Source of the DNA: JAAYCI01 sp964370165
Lineage (GTDB): Bacteria > Bacillota > Clostridia > Oscillospirales > Ruminococcaceae
Length of the DNA: 64,000 bases
Direction of reading: 5' to 3'
NCBI GenBank assembly: GCA_964370165.1
Contig: CAYJIG010000002.1
Span: 1 to 64,000 of the forward strand
The notes beneath the pieces were generated by a model that saw only the letters and a program-made list of their open reading frames with translations, did not search any database and was not told where the DNA came from. Positions within the stretch are counted from its first letter, which is position 1; each line of letters opens with the position of its first letter. The translations under genes were made by a program, and so were the position numbers. This document shows positions 53,652 through 62,682 of this stretch, in pieces.

Positions 53652-54488
53652 ATGAAAAAAGTAATAGGAATTGTGGGACTGGGCCTTATTGGTGGTTCCA
53701 TCGCTAAGGCAGTTGCAACAAAAACAAACCATACCGTGCTAGCGTATGACAAAAATAGTGATGTGCTGGCAAAAGCGATAAATGATGAAGTTGTTAGCCG
53801 TGAACTCACGGAAGATAGTTTGCAGGAGTGTTCCATGGTGGTGGTGTGTTTGTATCCACAAGATACTATTGCGTATGTGAAAGAAAATATAAAGCACATG
53901 AAAAATGGTACATTGATTGTAGACTGTGCAGGTGTGAAAAGTTCGATTTGTCATGAATTATCTGGTTTTTGCCAGGATAACAGATGCTTTTTTGTGGGAG
54001 GACATCCCATGGCAGGCATAGAAAGATCGGGCTACACAGCGGCGTCAGAAGACCTTTTCTGCGGTGCAACCATGATTTTGTGTAAAGACGACAGCACTAA
54101 CATAGTAGCGATTGCGGCTCTTGATCTATTTTTTAAAAGCTTAGGCTTTGAGAAGATTGTACACTCAAATGCTGAAGAGCACGATGCTACCATTGCGTTC
54201 ACATCTCAGCTGGCACACGTGGTGTCGAACGCATATGTGCAAAGCACGTACGCAGAAAAGCAGTCGGATTTTTCCGGTGGTAGCTATCAAGATCTTACAA
54301 GGGTGGCATACCTCAACGAAGAAATGTGGGCGCAGCTGTTTTTAGAGAATAAACCGTTTTTAGTTCCTGAAATTCGCAGTTTGGCCGAAAGAATGATGCA
54401 GTATGCTGATTTCATTGAAAACAACGACAAAGAAGGCCTAAAAGCGTTGCTGTATAGAGGAAAGAAAATGAAAGAAAAGGTGGGCTAG
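53652..54488 (+). CDS. tyrA: Prephenate dehydrogenase
   Basis: A 278-residue TyrA that oxidises prephenate to 4-hydroxyphenylpyruvate, the tyrosine branch. NAD-binding GIVGLGLIGGSIAKAV at the start, then DCAGVKSSI, FVGGHPMAGIERSGY and the all-helical dimer domain. It has no chorismate mutase or ACT domain. AGGAG precedes its ATG ten bases after aroF. Confidence 0.95.
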   Translation: MKKVIGIVGLGLIGGSIAKAVATKTNHTVLAYDKNSDVLAKAINDEVVSRELTEDSLQECSMVVVCLYPQDTIAYVKENIKHMKNGTLIVDCAGVKSSICHELSGFCQDNRCFFVGGHPMAGIERSGYTAASEDLFCGATMILCKDDSTNIVAIAALDLFFKSLGFEKIVHSNAEEHDATIAFTSQLAHVVSNAYVQSTYAEKQSDFSGGSYQDLTRVAYLNEEMWAQLFLENKPFLVPEIRSLAERMMQYADFIENNDKEGLKALLYRGKKMKEKVG

Positions 54489-54491
54489 AGC

Positions 54492-55535
54492 GTGAAGAAA
54501 ATTTTCGTAGATGTGTCTAAAAGCTACAATGTGATTGTGGAAAAAGATAGCATTGCAACCTGCGGTAAGCTGATACGAGAGGTTAAAGATGCGTGCACAG
54601 CGGTTATAATTAGTGACGATACAGTATACCCACTTTACGGTGAAACGGTAGAAAAATCACTGAAGGAAAGCGGATTTTCGGTGTTGAGCTTTGTGTTTGC
54701 GGCAGGCGAGAGGTCTAAAAACCTTGCTACAGCAGGCGAAATTTTGCAGTTTTTGGCCGAGAATAAAGTGGCTCGCTCGGACGTGCTGGTGGCGCTGGGT
54801 GGCGGTGTTGTGGGTGATATGGTAGGCTTTTGCGCTTCGGTATATCTGCGCAGTATTCCATATGTGCAAATTCCCACCACGGTGCTAGCCGCGGTAGACT
54901 CTTCTGTGGGCGGTAAAACCGGAATAGACCTAAGCTATGGTAAAAATTTGGTTGGTAGCTTTTATCATCCGCTGCTGGTAGTGTGTGATACAGATGTATT
55001 TTCTACGCTTAGTCGTGAAATATATACTGATGGCTTATGCGAAGTGATAAAATATGGCTGTATTTTAGACAAGGCACTTTTTGATTTGTTGGCAAAGGGT
55101 AAGTTTGACGAATGCCTTGAAGATGTGGTTGCGAGATGTATTGAGCTGAAGGCTGATATTGTGTCTCAAGACGAGTTTGATAATGGCATAAGGCAAATTT
55201 TGAACTATGGGCACACTATGGGCCACGCCATTGAGGCGCTTAGTGATTTCAGTATATCGCATGGTAGGTCGGTGGCCGCAGGAATGGTGTGTATAGAAAA
55301 AGCGGCGGGTAGTGGATTTGATAAAGATATTAAAAATGTACTTGATGTGTATGACATTAACGTGGAATGCCCTTATACCGCCGAGGAAATTACTCAGCGT
55401 GCAACAAATGATAAAAAAATTAAAAATGGAGCACTTTCGTTAATTCTACTGAAAGAAATAGGCAAAAGTGTGATTTCACCCATGCCGGTGGAGGATATTT
55501 GTGAGTTTTTTGCCAAAGGAGTAGACGCTGTATGA
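54492..55535 (+). CDS. aroB: 3-dehydroquinate synthase
   Basis: A 347-residue AroB, which cyclises DAHP to 3-dehydroquinate using NAD and zinc. Motifs: VALGGGVVGDMVGFCASVYL, QIPTTVLAAVDSSVGGKTG, LREIYTDGLCEVIKYG-type segment and the zinc-ligand NYGHTMGHAIE. The start is GTG at 54492, three bases after tyrA. Overlaps aroA by four bases (ATGA). Confidence 0.96.
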   Translation: MKKIFVDVSKSYNVIVEKDSIATCGKLIREVKDACTAVIISDDTVYPLYGETVEKSLKESGFSVLSFVFAAGERSKNLATAGEILQFLAENKVARSDVLVALGGGVVGDMVGFCASVYLRSIPYVQIPTTVLAAVDSSVGGKTGIDLSYGKNLVGSFYHPLLVVCDTDVFSTLSREIYTDGLCEVIKYGCILDKALFDLLAKGKFDECLEDVVARCIELKADIVSQDEFDNGIRQILNYGHTMGHAIEALSDFSISHGRSVAAGMVCIEKAAGSGFDKDIKNVLDVYDINVECPYTAEEITQRATNDKKIKNGALSLILLKEIGKSVISPMPVEDICEFFAKGVDAV

Positions 55536-56692
55536 ATGTGAAGATAACACCGGCAAAGCTAAGTGGTGGAATAGACGCTATTTCGTCTAAATCATACGCT
55601 CATCGTATATTACTTGCAGCGGCGCTGTGTAAAAGCCCAACAGAAATTAGGTTGAATCATTTTTCTGATGATATCAAGGCCAGCATCGGGGCAATTGCGG
55701 GTATGGGCGCGAAGCTTGAAAGCAGAGAAAAAGGCATTTCGGTAACACCGCCTGAGCGTTTTTCGCAGGAAATGACGGTGAATGCAAAAGAAAGCGGAAC
55801 CACCGCGAGGATGATATTACCGATACTTACAGCCGTGAGCAAAAAAGGTGCACTGAGTGGGGAAGGCTCGCTAACAAAAAGGCCGTTTGCTGACTTGTGC
55901 CGGGCTATTGAGACGCATGGAATATCTTTTAGTGGTCATAACTTGCCGATTTCATACGAGGGTGATATGACGGCGGGGGGGTATGAAATTGCAGGGAATA
56001 TAAGCAGTCAATATATCTCGGGCCTTATGTATGCTTTGCCGCTTTTGTCCGGAAACAGTAGTATAAATTTGACTACAAGTGTTGTCTCACAAGGATATTT
56101 AGATATCACTAAACAGGTGCTTAAAGATTTCGGCATAGAAATAGGTGATGAGATAAAAGGCGGACAAGAGTATAAATCACCGGGCTGTGTCACGGTGGAG
56201 GGAGACTGGTCGAATGCGTCGTACTGGCTGTGTGTAGGTATAAAACCTATCGGCCTTAACCCAAACTCGCTTCAAAAAGATAGGCTGTTTTCCGTGGTGA
56301 AAGACGAGGATGAAATTGACGCCGAGGATATCCCGGATCTTGTTCCTGCGCTGGCCGTATATGCTACACAAAAGAAAAAACCTACTAAGATTTACAACAT
56401 ACAGCGGCTGAGGATAAAGGAAAGTGATCGCGTGAAAAGTGTCAGCGACATGATAACAGCGCTGGGTGGAAAGATCACTGCTGACGATGTAGCGATGTAT
56501 ATCACGCCGTCAAAACTACGAGGTGGAGTGGTGGACGGTTGTGGTGATCACAGGATTGTAATGTCGGCGGCGATAGCTTCGTGTTTTTGCAGCGAAGAGG
56601 TGCATATTTTAGGCGCCGAGGCAGTGAATAAATCTTATCCGCAATTTTTTGAAGATTTTGCTATGCTTGGAGGAAAAGCAGATGTCTTGTAA
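55532..56692 (+). CDS. aroA: EPSP synthase (3-phosphoshikimate 1-carboxyvinyltransferase)
   Basis: A 386-residue AroA, which joins phosphoenolpyruvate to shikimate 3-phosphate. Motifs: SSKSYAHRILLAAALCK, ESGTTARMILPIL, SSQYISGLMYALPLLSG and GCGDHRIVMSAAIAS. It is about 40 residues shorter than the Escherichia coli enzyme, mostly in the middle, but key motifs are all present. Translationally coupled to aroB, and overlapped by aroC at its end. The glyphosate-binding loop is present but sensitivity class cannot be judged by eye. Confidence 0.94.
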   Translation: MNVKITPAKLSGGIDAISSKSYAHRILLAAALCKSPTEIRLNHFSDDIKASIGAIAGMGAKLESREKGISVTPPERFSQEMTVNAKESGTTARMILPILTAVSKKGALSGEGSLTKRPFADLCRAIETHGISFSGHNLPISYEGDMTAGGYEIAGNISSQYISGLMYALPLLSGNSSINLTTSVVSQGYLDITKQVLKDFGIEIGDEIKGGQEYKSPGCVTVEGDWSNASYWLCVGIKPIGLNPNSLQKDRLFSVVKDEDEIDAEDIPDLVPALAVYATQKKKPTKIYNIQRLRIKESDRVKSVSDMITALGGKITADDVAMYITPSKLRGGVVDGCGDHRIVMSAAIASCFCSEEVHILGAEAVNKSYPQFFEDFAMLGGKADVL

Positions 56693-57737
56693 CTTTGGTG
56701 AAAAAATCCGCATACAAATATTTGGCCAAAGCCACTCAGAGATGCTTGGTGTGGTTATAGATGGCCTGCCTGCCGGATTTGAGCCGGATATAGACGCGGT
56801 GCATGCCTTTTTGATGCGCAGACAAGGCGGGAAAAGTTTTTCCACACCCCGTAAAGAAGAGGATTTGCCGCATATTGTCAGTGGTTTGGTAGATGGCAAG
56901 ACTTGTGGTGCGCCGTTGTGTGCACTTTTTGCTAATAAGAACATCAAAAGTAAAGACTATGCTCAAATGGCCGATATCCCGAGACCGTCTCATGCAGATT
57001 ATGTAGCGCATGTGAAATATAATGGCGCAAATGATGTGCGTGGCGGTGGCCATTTTTCAGGAAGAATGACCTTGGCGCTTTGCTTTGCCGGGGCGTTGTG
57101 TATGCAGATTTTGAACGATAAAGGAATTTACATCGGTGCACATATTGCGTCGATAGGATCGGTAGAAGATGAAATGTTTTCTCCTACAAACGTGGATTTT
57201 TCGGCAGTGGATGCCGAGTTTCCGACGCTGGACAGCACAAAAAAACAAAAGATGATAAACGAGATTGCAATGTATGCAAAAGAGTATGATTCGATAGGCG
57301 GAAGCATAGAATGTGCTGTGACGGGTTTGCCGGTGGGTATAGGTGAGCCGATGTTTGACGGGCTTGAAAATCAAATCGCAAAAGTGGTGTTTGCTGTGCC
57401 TGCGATAAGAGGAATAGAATTTGGTGCAGGGTTTGCAGCGGCGCAGATGCCAGGCAGTGTGCACAACGACGCATATTATTATGAAAATGACGTAGTAAAG
57501 GTGAAAAACAATCATGCAGGCGGTGTTTTGGGCGGAATATCCACAGGCATGCCACTGATATTTAAAGTGGCGGTGAAGCCCACACCGTCCATTTTCAAAG
57601 AGCAAGAGTCGATAAGCTTATCGCATAAAAAAGGTGCGACGCTTGCAATAAAAGGCAGGCATGACCCGTGTATTGTACCAAGGGCGGTACCGTGCATAGA
57701 AGCAGCGGCGGCACTGGCAGTGATCAACTTATTATAA
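56682..57737 (+). CDS. aroC: Chorismate synthase
   Basis: A 351-residue AroC that converts EPSP to chorismate with reduced flavin. It has FGQSHSEMLGVVIDGLPAG, RRQGGKSFSTPRKEED, the VRGGGHFSGRMT region and the C-terminal GRHDPCIVPRAVPCIEA. The start at 56682 (MSCNFG) has GGAGG upstream and overlaps aroA by 11 bases; a longer frame from 56649 is open but lacks a site. Confidence 0.96.
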   Translation: MSCNFGEKIRIQIFGQSHSEMLGVVIDGLPAGFEPDIDAVHAFLMRRQGGKSFSTPRKEEDLPHIVSGLVDGKTCGAPLCALFANKNIKSKDYAQMADIPRPSHADYVAHVKYNGANDVRGGGHFSGRMTLALCFAGALCMQILNDKGIYIGAHIASIGSVEDEMFSPTNVDFSAVDAEFPTLDSTKKQKMINEIAMYAKEYDSIGGSIECAVTGLPVGIGEPMFDGLENQIAKVVFAVPAIRGIEFGAGFAAAQMPGSVHNDAYYYENDVVKVKNNHAGGVLGGISTGMPLIFKVAVKPTPSIFKEQESISLSHKKGATLAIKGRHDPCIVPRAVPCIEAAAALAVINLL

Positions 57738-57782
57738 GTTATTTTGTAAGCACTATATTGATTTAATAAAAAGGAGAGAATC

Positions 57783-58928
57783 ATGAAAAAAGATCTGGTA
57801 GGTGCTAGGGAAAAAATTGATAAAATTGATAAAGAGATATCGGCCTTGTTTTTAGAAAGAATGCAGACGGTAAAAGACGTGGCGCTATATAAAAAAGAAA
57901 ACAACTTGCATGTTTTGCATCCTGCCAGAGAACAAGAAGTGCTGGTGAACGTGACAAAAGGCATGGATGATGATATGACCGAGTACGCAAAACTTTTGTA
58001 TAACACCATGTTTGACGTGTCTCGTGCATATCAAGACAAGTGCGTGATGGGTGAAGATAAGTTTTTAAGCATGATAGCAGATGCGGTTCAAAATCGTCAG
58101 AGCAAGTTTCCAAAACACGCCACCGTGGCTTGCCAAGGAGTGCAAGGCTCAAACTCTATGACTGCGTGCCAAAAGATATTTTCTGTACCTGATATTATGT
58201 ACATGAACAGTTTTGATGCAGTGTTTAAAGCTGTGGATTCAGGGCTGTGCCAGTATGGCGTGTTGCCGCTTGAAAATAACCTGCATGGTTCGGTTACCGA
58301 AGTGTATGATTTGATGAAAAAGCATAATTTCCAAATTGTGCGAAGCGCTAAAGTACGAATCCATCACCATCTGTTAGCTAAAAACGGAACAAGCATGGAG
58401 GACGTAAAAGAAATATACTCTCATCCACAGGCTATAGGCCAGTGTAGCGAGTTTTTGCAAACTTGTAAAAACGTGAAAGTGATTCCTTACGAAAACACCG
58501 CTACATCGGCAGAAATGGTGGCAAACTCAAGCGAAAACAACCTAGCGGCCATTTCAGGCAAAGAATGTGTGCAGCTGTATAACCTTAATGTTTTGAACGA
58601 TGATATTCAAAACAGCTATAATAACTTCACACGTTTCATATGCATTTCGAAGAATCCTGAAATTTATACAGGTGCGAATAGAATCAGCATGATGTTCACC
58701 TTGCCGCACCATCCCGGCTCGCTGTATTCTATTATTTCGAAAATGTCTGCGGCGGCGGTTAATATCTCGAAGCTGGAAAGTAGGCCGATACCGGGTATGG
58801 ACTTTGAGTTTATGTTTTACATAGATTTTGACGGTGATATCACAGATGAAAATGTGCAAAAGCTTTTGGCGCAGATCAAACATACTGCAGATAAATTCAC
58901 TTATTTAGGGAGCTATTGCGAAGTATGA
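57783..58928 (+). CDS. pheA: Bifunctional chorismate mutase/prephenate dehydratase
   Basis: A 381-residue P-protein. An AroQ-type chorismate mutase (residues 1-90, LVGAREKIDKIDKEISALFL), then prephenate dehydratase (about 110-285, GVLPLENNLHGSVTEVYDL and the catalytic NNFTRFICIS), then a C-terminal ACT domain with the ESRP motif (KLESRPIPGMDFEF) for phenylalanine feedback. It supplies prephenate to TyrA and phenylpyruvate to Phe. AAAGGAG is upstream; overlaps the next gene as ATGA. Confidence 0.96.
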   Translation: MKKDLVGAREKIDKIDKEISALFLERMQTVKDVALYKKENNLHVLHPAREQEVLVNVTKGMDDDMTEYAKLLYNTMFDVSRAYQDKCVMGEDKFLSMIADAVQNRQSKFPKHATVACQGVQGSNSMTACQKIFSVPDIMYMNSFDAVFKAVDSGLCQYGVLPLENNLHGSVTEVYDLMKKHNFQIVRSAKVRIHHHLLAKNGTSMEDVKEIYSHPQAIGQCSEFLQTCKNVKVIPYENTATSAEMVANSSENNLAAISGKECVQLYNLNVLNDDIQNSYNNFTRFICISKNPEIYTGANRISMMFTLPHHPGSLYSIISKMSAAAVNISKLESRPIPGMDFEFMFYIDFDGDITDENVQKLLAQIKHTADKFTYLGSYCEV

Positions 58929-60133
58929 AATATGGATTGATAGGAAAAACGCTGGCACACAGCTACTCCGTGAAAATTCATGGTTATTTGGGAAACAAAG
59001 ATTATGTTTTGCATGAGATTGCGCCTGAAGATCTTGATGAATTCATGACAAAACGTGATTTTTTAGGCATTAATGTCACCATGCCGTATAAAGAAGCGGT
59101 GATGCAGTATTGTGTTTTGTCACAGCAAGCGCAGAAAATAGGATGCGTGAACACTATAGTGAATAAAAACGGGGTACTACATGGATACAACACCGACTAC
59201 TTTGGGTTTTCGGAAAACGCAAAACGCGCCGGGATTTCATTTGCAGGCCAAAAAGTGGTGATTTTGGGTGGCGGCGGCACATCTAAAACAGTGACGGCGG
59301 TGGCAACGGACAAAGGCGCAAAAGAAGTGGTGGTGATTTCACGCAGTGGTGAAAATAACTACCAAAACATAAGCCGTCACTATGACGCAGACATACTGGT
59401 AAACACAACACCAATAGGTATGTATCCTCACAACGAAGGCATGCCGCTGGACGTGGCGCCGTTTACCCGGCTGAAAGCCGCAATGGATGCTGTGTACAAC
59501 CCGATGAAAAGTAATTTTTTGCTACAATGTAAAGATATTCCTACGGCGGGTGGCCTGCCAATGTTAGCGGCGCAGGCGGTATATGCGCATGGTTTGTTTT
59601 ATGATGTAGATGTTTCAAATTTGATGCAAGATACCATTGAACATACGATGAAGATTTTTTCGAACTATGTATTTATCGGTATGCCGGGAACAGGAAAAAG
59701 TACGGTAGGAAAGCTGTTCTCCGAGAAAATGGGACTTAAGTTTGTGGATACCGACGACGAGATTATAAGACGAACAAACGAGCATCCACGGGATATTATC
59801 ACACAAAAAGGCGAAGATGCGTTTAGGCAGATTGAAGCACAAGTGGTTGCAGATTTTGCCAAAGAAAACGGGTATGTCATCGCTACAGGTGGTGGTAGTG
59901 TACTTTTGGAAAAAAACCGAAAAGCTATTTTGCAAAACGGTGTAGTAGTCTTGCTAGACAGGCCAATTGAGGATTTGAATGTGCAAGACAGGCCACTTTC
60001 GGTTAATCTGGAAGAACTAAGGGCGAAAAGAATGCCTATTTACAAGAGCGTGGCGCATCATATGGTGCAAGTGGAGGAAACCCCGAGCATGACGGTGGAA
60101 TCGGTGCTAAAACGCATAAAAAAGGAGGGATGA
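58925..60133 (+). CDS. aroE-aroK: Shikimate dehydrogenase-shikimate kinase fusion
   Basis: A 402-residue fusion of two pathway enzymes. Residues 1-245 are shikimate dehydrogenase: IGKTLAHSYSVKIH, NVTMPYKEAV, GCVNTIVNKNG, GYNTDYFGF and the NADP loop VILGGGGTSKT. Residues 246-402 are shikimate kinase: FIGMPGTGKSTVGKLF (Walker A), VDTDDEI, IATGGGSVL and LLDRP. These are separate proteins in most bacteria. The start at 58925 overlaps the pheA stop (ATGA); the frame extends three codons upstream to a TTG, which is less likely. Confidence 0.93.
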   Translation: MKYGLIGKTLAHSYSVKIHGYLGNKDYVLHEIAPEDLDEFMTKRDFLGINVTMPYKEAVMQYCVLSQQAQKIGCVNTIVNKNGVLHGYNTDYFGFSENAKRAGISFAGQKVVILGGGGTSKTVTAVATDKGAKEVVVISRSGENNYQNISRHYDADILVNTTPIGMYPHNEGMPLDVAPFTRLKAAMDAVYNPMKSNFLLQCKDIPTAGGLPMLAAQAVYAHGLFYDVDVSNLMQDTIEHTMKIFSNYVFIGMPGTGKSTVGKLFSEKMGLKFVDTDDEIIRRTNEHPRDIITQKGEDAFRQIEAQVVADFAKENGYVIATGGGSVLLEKNRKAILQNGVVVLLDRPIEDLNVQDRPLSVNLEELRAKRMPIYKSVAHHMVQVEETPSMTVESVLKRIKKEG

Positions 60134-60134
60134 A

Positions 60135-60563
60135 ATGAAAATATTGGTGATAAACGGGCCTAACATAAACTTTTTAGGAATTCGTGAGCCTGAAATTTAT
60201 GGCAGTGACACATATGAAGATCTACTGCAAAAAATTACTGTTCATTGTGAAAAAATAGGGATTGATATCAGTTTTTTTCAGTCAAACCACGAGGGGGATA
60301 TAGTGGATGCTATTCAAGAAGCATACAAAAAAGTGGATGGCATTGTGATAAACCCCGCTGCATACACGCACACCAGTGTTGCCATAGCCGATGCATTGAA
60401 AGCAGTAGGCATCCCGGCGGTTGAGGTGCATATCTCGGACGTGTCAAAGAGGGAAGACTTCCGCAAAGTGTCATATGTAAAGCCAATTTGCAAGAAAAGT
60501 ATAGTAGGCATGGGCTTTGACGGATACATTCATGCCATTGATTTTTTGAAAGAAAACATGTAA
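60135..60563 (+). CDS. aroQ: Type II 3-dehydroquinate dehydratase
   Basis: A 142-residue dodecameric type II enzyme that dehydrates 3-dehydroquinate to dehydroshikimate. Motifs: INGPNINFLGIREPEIYG with the active Tyr, QSNHEGDIVDAI, NPAAYTHTSVAIADAL and EVHISDVSKREDFR with the catalytic His. It is the last gene of the operon, two bases after the fusion gene, with GGAGG upstream and a terminator downstream. Confidence 0.96.
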   Translation: MKILVINGPNINFLGIREPEIYGSDTYEDLLQKITVHCEKIGIDISFFQSNHEGDIVDAIQEAYKKVDGIVINPAAYTHTSVAIADALKAVGIPAVEVHISDVSKREDFRKVSYVKPICKKSIVGMGFDGYIHAIDFLKENM

Positions 60564-60584
60564 ATATATTACGATTCAGCGGTC

Positions 60585-60620
60585 AAATATCTGCACGCCA
60601 CTTTGGCGGCAGATATTTTT
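60585..60620 (+). terminator. Terminator of the aromatic operon
   Basis: AAATATCTGC (60585-60594) pairs with GCAGATATTT (60609-60618); GCCA/TGGC extends the stem inward. Seven T follow. Confidence 0.92.
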
Positions 60621-60633
60621 TTGCAATAATCTG

Positions 60634-60662
60634 TTGACAAATCATTTCACAGGTGATATGGT
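60634..60662 (+). promoter_or_regulatory. Promoter of the GntR-ABC operon
   Basis: TTGACA (60634-60639), a 17-base spacer and TATGGT (60657-60662). The -10 overlaps the operator palindrome. Confidence 0.82.
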
Positions 60663-60683
60663 TAATTACAGAAGTAATGAACC
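60660..60683. promoter_or_regulatory. Operator palindrome of the GntR regulator
   Basis: GGTTAATTAC (60660-60669), AGAA, then GTAATGAACC (60674-60683): ten-base arms with one mismatch. It covers the end of the -10 and the transcription start, the position of an autorepressor site. The likely ligand protein is the YtrA-type regulator encoded next. Confidence 0.75.
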
Positions 60684-60712
60684 ACTGAACTAAGAACGAA
60701 AGGAGGGATGTT

Positions 60713-61090
60713 GTGCAAACGGGGTTTAATGACGGCAAATTGATTTATCTGCAAGTTGCCCAGATGATAGAAGACGATATCTTGCGTGGAATATGGCAAG
60801 AGGAAGAGCAAGTACCAAGCACTAATGAGCTATCAAAAACATTGAGAATTAATCCGGCCACGGCGGCAAAAGGGCTGAATCGTTTGGTTGAGGAAGGTAT
60901 TTTGTATAAAAAGAGGGGAATAGGCATGTTTGTATCCACAGGTGGCAAGCAAATGATTATGACAAAACGCAAAGAGGCGTTTGGTAAGACATATATTGCA
61001 CAGATGCTAAAAGAAGCGAAGGCACTCATGATAACAAAAGAAGAACTGATTAATATGATACAAGCGCAAGAATACAGCGAGGAGAAATAA
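60713..61090 (+). CDS. GntR family (YtrA type) transcriptional regulator
   Basis: A 125-residue short GntR regulator: a winged-helix domain (LIYLQVAQMIEDDILRGIW; VPSTNELSKTLRINPATAAK) and a small helical tail without a large effector domain, which is the YtrA subgroup. These regulators usually control the ABC transporter encoded downstream and often respond to cell-wall antibiotics. The start is GTG at 60713 after AAAGGAGGG. Followed by the ABC ATPase gene after two bases. Confidence 0.92.
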   Translation: MQTGFNDGKLIYLQVAQMIEDDILRGIWQEEEQVPSTNELSKTLRINPATAAKGLNRLVEEGILYKKRGIGMFVSTGGKQMIMTKRKEAFGKTYIAQMLKEAKALMITKEELINMIQAQEYSEEK

Positions 61091-61092
61091 TA

Positions 61093-61989
61093 ATGGGACA
61101 AGCAGTGTTGAAGGCAGAGGGAATAGTAAAGCGGTATGGTGCAAACGAGGTTTTGCATGGTGTGGACCTTAAAATAGAGCCGGGACATATTTATGGTTTG
61201 CTGGGTCGTAACGGTGCGGGTAAAACAACGCTATTAAGTATTTTGACGGCTCAAAATCCGGCAGATGAAGGCACAGTCACATACGATGATATGCCTGTAT
61301 GGGAAAACCCAAAAGCATTGAAAGGGTTGTGTTTTTCGAGGGAACTTTCCCCCACAATGATGTCCAGCAGTAACAATTTGAGGATAAAAGATTATCTGCT
61401 TGCGGCAAGCATATACTATGAAAACTGGGACGCAGAATATGCAAAAAAGCTGTGTGATAGCTTTGGTCTTGAAAAGAAAAAGAAGGTGGGTAAACTATCC
61501 AAAGGCATGATGAGCATGGTGACCATCGTGATTGCCATGGCAAGCCGTGCACCCATCACTATTTTGGACGAGCCTGTGGCGGGGCTGGACGTTGTGGCGA
61601 GGGAGTCTTTTTACAGCCTGCTACTTCGGGAATATTCAGAAACAAATCGTACGTTTGTCATATCAACGCATATCATTGAAGAGGCAACAAAAGCACTGGA
61701 AAAAGTAATTATTATTGATAAAGGCAACATTATTGCAGACGAAGATTTAGACAGCCTGCTGGCAAAGTTTTGTGTGGTGTCGGGCAAAGACGATGTGGTG
61801 GGTGAAGTGTGCAGTGGTATAGAAATAGTGCATACTGAAAGTTTCGGACGCAGTAAATCTGTGTGTGTGCGTAAAAATGCACAAGACATGGCAGAGTGTG
61901 CAGGCGATGCCGATGTAGATATCTCACCTGTCAGCTTGCAGCAAGTTTTTGTATACCTCAGTGGTGGAATAGAGGAGGTAACGCTGTGA
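61093..61989 (+). CDS. ABC transporter ATP-binding protein
   Basis: A 298-residue ATPase: Walker A GLLGRNGAGKTTLLS, signature loop LSKGMMSMV (usual LSGGQ altered), Walker B ITILDEPVAGLDVV and the switch His in VISTHIIEEA. The C-terminal 70 residues after the ATPase core are a domain often found in ABC-2 exporters. It would power the two membrane proteins that follow. Overlaps the next gene as GTGA. Confidence 0.93.
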   Translation: MGQAVLKAEGIVKRYGANEVLHGVDLKIEPGHIYGLLGRNGAGKTTLLSILTAQNPADEGTVTYDDMPVWENPKALKGLCFSRELSPTMMSSSNNLRIKDYLLAASIYYENWDAEYAKKLCDSFGLEKKKKVGKLSKGMMSMVTIVIAMASRAPITILDEPVAGLDVVARESFYSLLLREYSETNRTFVISTHIIEEATKALEKVIIIDKGNIIADEDLDSLLAKFCVVSGKDDVVGEVCSGIEIVHTESFGRSKSVCVRKNAQDMAECAGDADVDISPVSLQQVFVYLSGGIEEVTL

Positions 61990-62669
61990 GTAGTGCAGTT
62001 ATGAAAAACTTCAGACATGTTCTTTCGCCGTCTATGCAAATTTATGGCATAGTTATACTTTCGGCGGCAGTATATAGCGTACTGATGAATATCGTTGGGT
62101 CGATAAGCACTCTTGATGCTTTGCAAAGCATGATAGGTATGGTGGTTATATTTTCGATTATAAGCCTATTTGCAATCACCAGCAGTATGTATGTTGCATA
62201 TTTTGCCTTGGCGCTTAGTTACGGCGGCACAAGAAAAGGCTTTATAGGCGGAATGCAGGTGTGCAAACTAGTGATTAGCCTGATTGAAACTATTATAATT
62301 ACGCTTGCAATATATATAATAGCGGCAGAAGGCATAGAATTACCTGTTTCAGTAATAGCTGTCGTTTTTGTGTCGACATGGCTTTTCATGGGTCAAGGCG
62401 AGGTTATGGGCGCATTAATCACACGATATGGTGGATTGTGGGGCACTATAAGCATTATTTTGACAATGCTTGCGTTTGGTGTAATTGGCGGAATTGTGGG
62501 ATACTCTGCCGCCAGTGGTACATTACCTCAAGTGAACCTTATCATAGAATGGTTTGTGGCAAATATTACCAGCGGATTGTGGCTGGCTAGTGGGATTATA
62601 GCTGTCATTTGTGTGGTGCAAGTGGTGCTGGTGAAGAAGATTCTTAGTAAATCTGCTGTGCGTATTTAA
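61986..62669 (+). CDS. ABC-2 type permease subunit
   Basis: A 227-residue membrane protein with about six hydrophobic segments, starting at GTG 61986 with GAGGAGG upstream and overlapping the ATPase stop. Segments include IYGIVILSAAVYSVLMNIVG, IGMVVIFSIISLFAITSSMY and WLASGIIAVICVVQVVLV. No substrate motif; the operon type suggests export or self-protection. A longer frame from 61896 is open but would run inside the ATPase gene. Confidence 0.82.
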   Translation: MSSAVMKNFRHVLSPSMQIYGIVILSAAVYSVLMNIVGSISTLDALQSMIGMVVIFSIISLFAITSSMYVAYFALALSYGGTRKGFIGGMQVCKLVISLIETIIITLAIYIIAAEGIELPVSVIAVVFVSTWLFMGQGEVMGALITRYGGLWGTISIILTMLAFGVIGGIVGYSAASGTLPQVNLIIEWFVANITSGLWLASGIIAVICVVQVVLVKKILSKSAVRI

Positions 62670-62682
62670 TCGGGAGAGAAAA

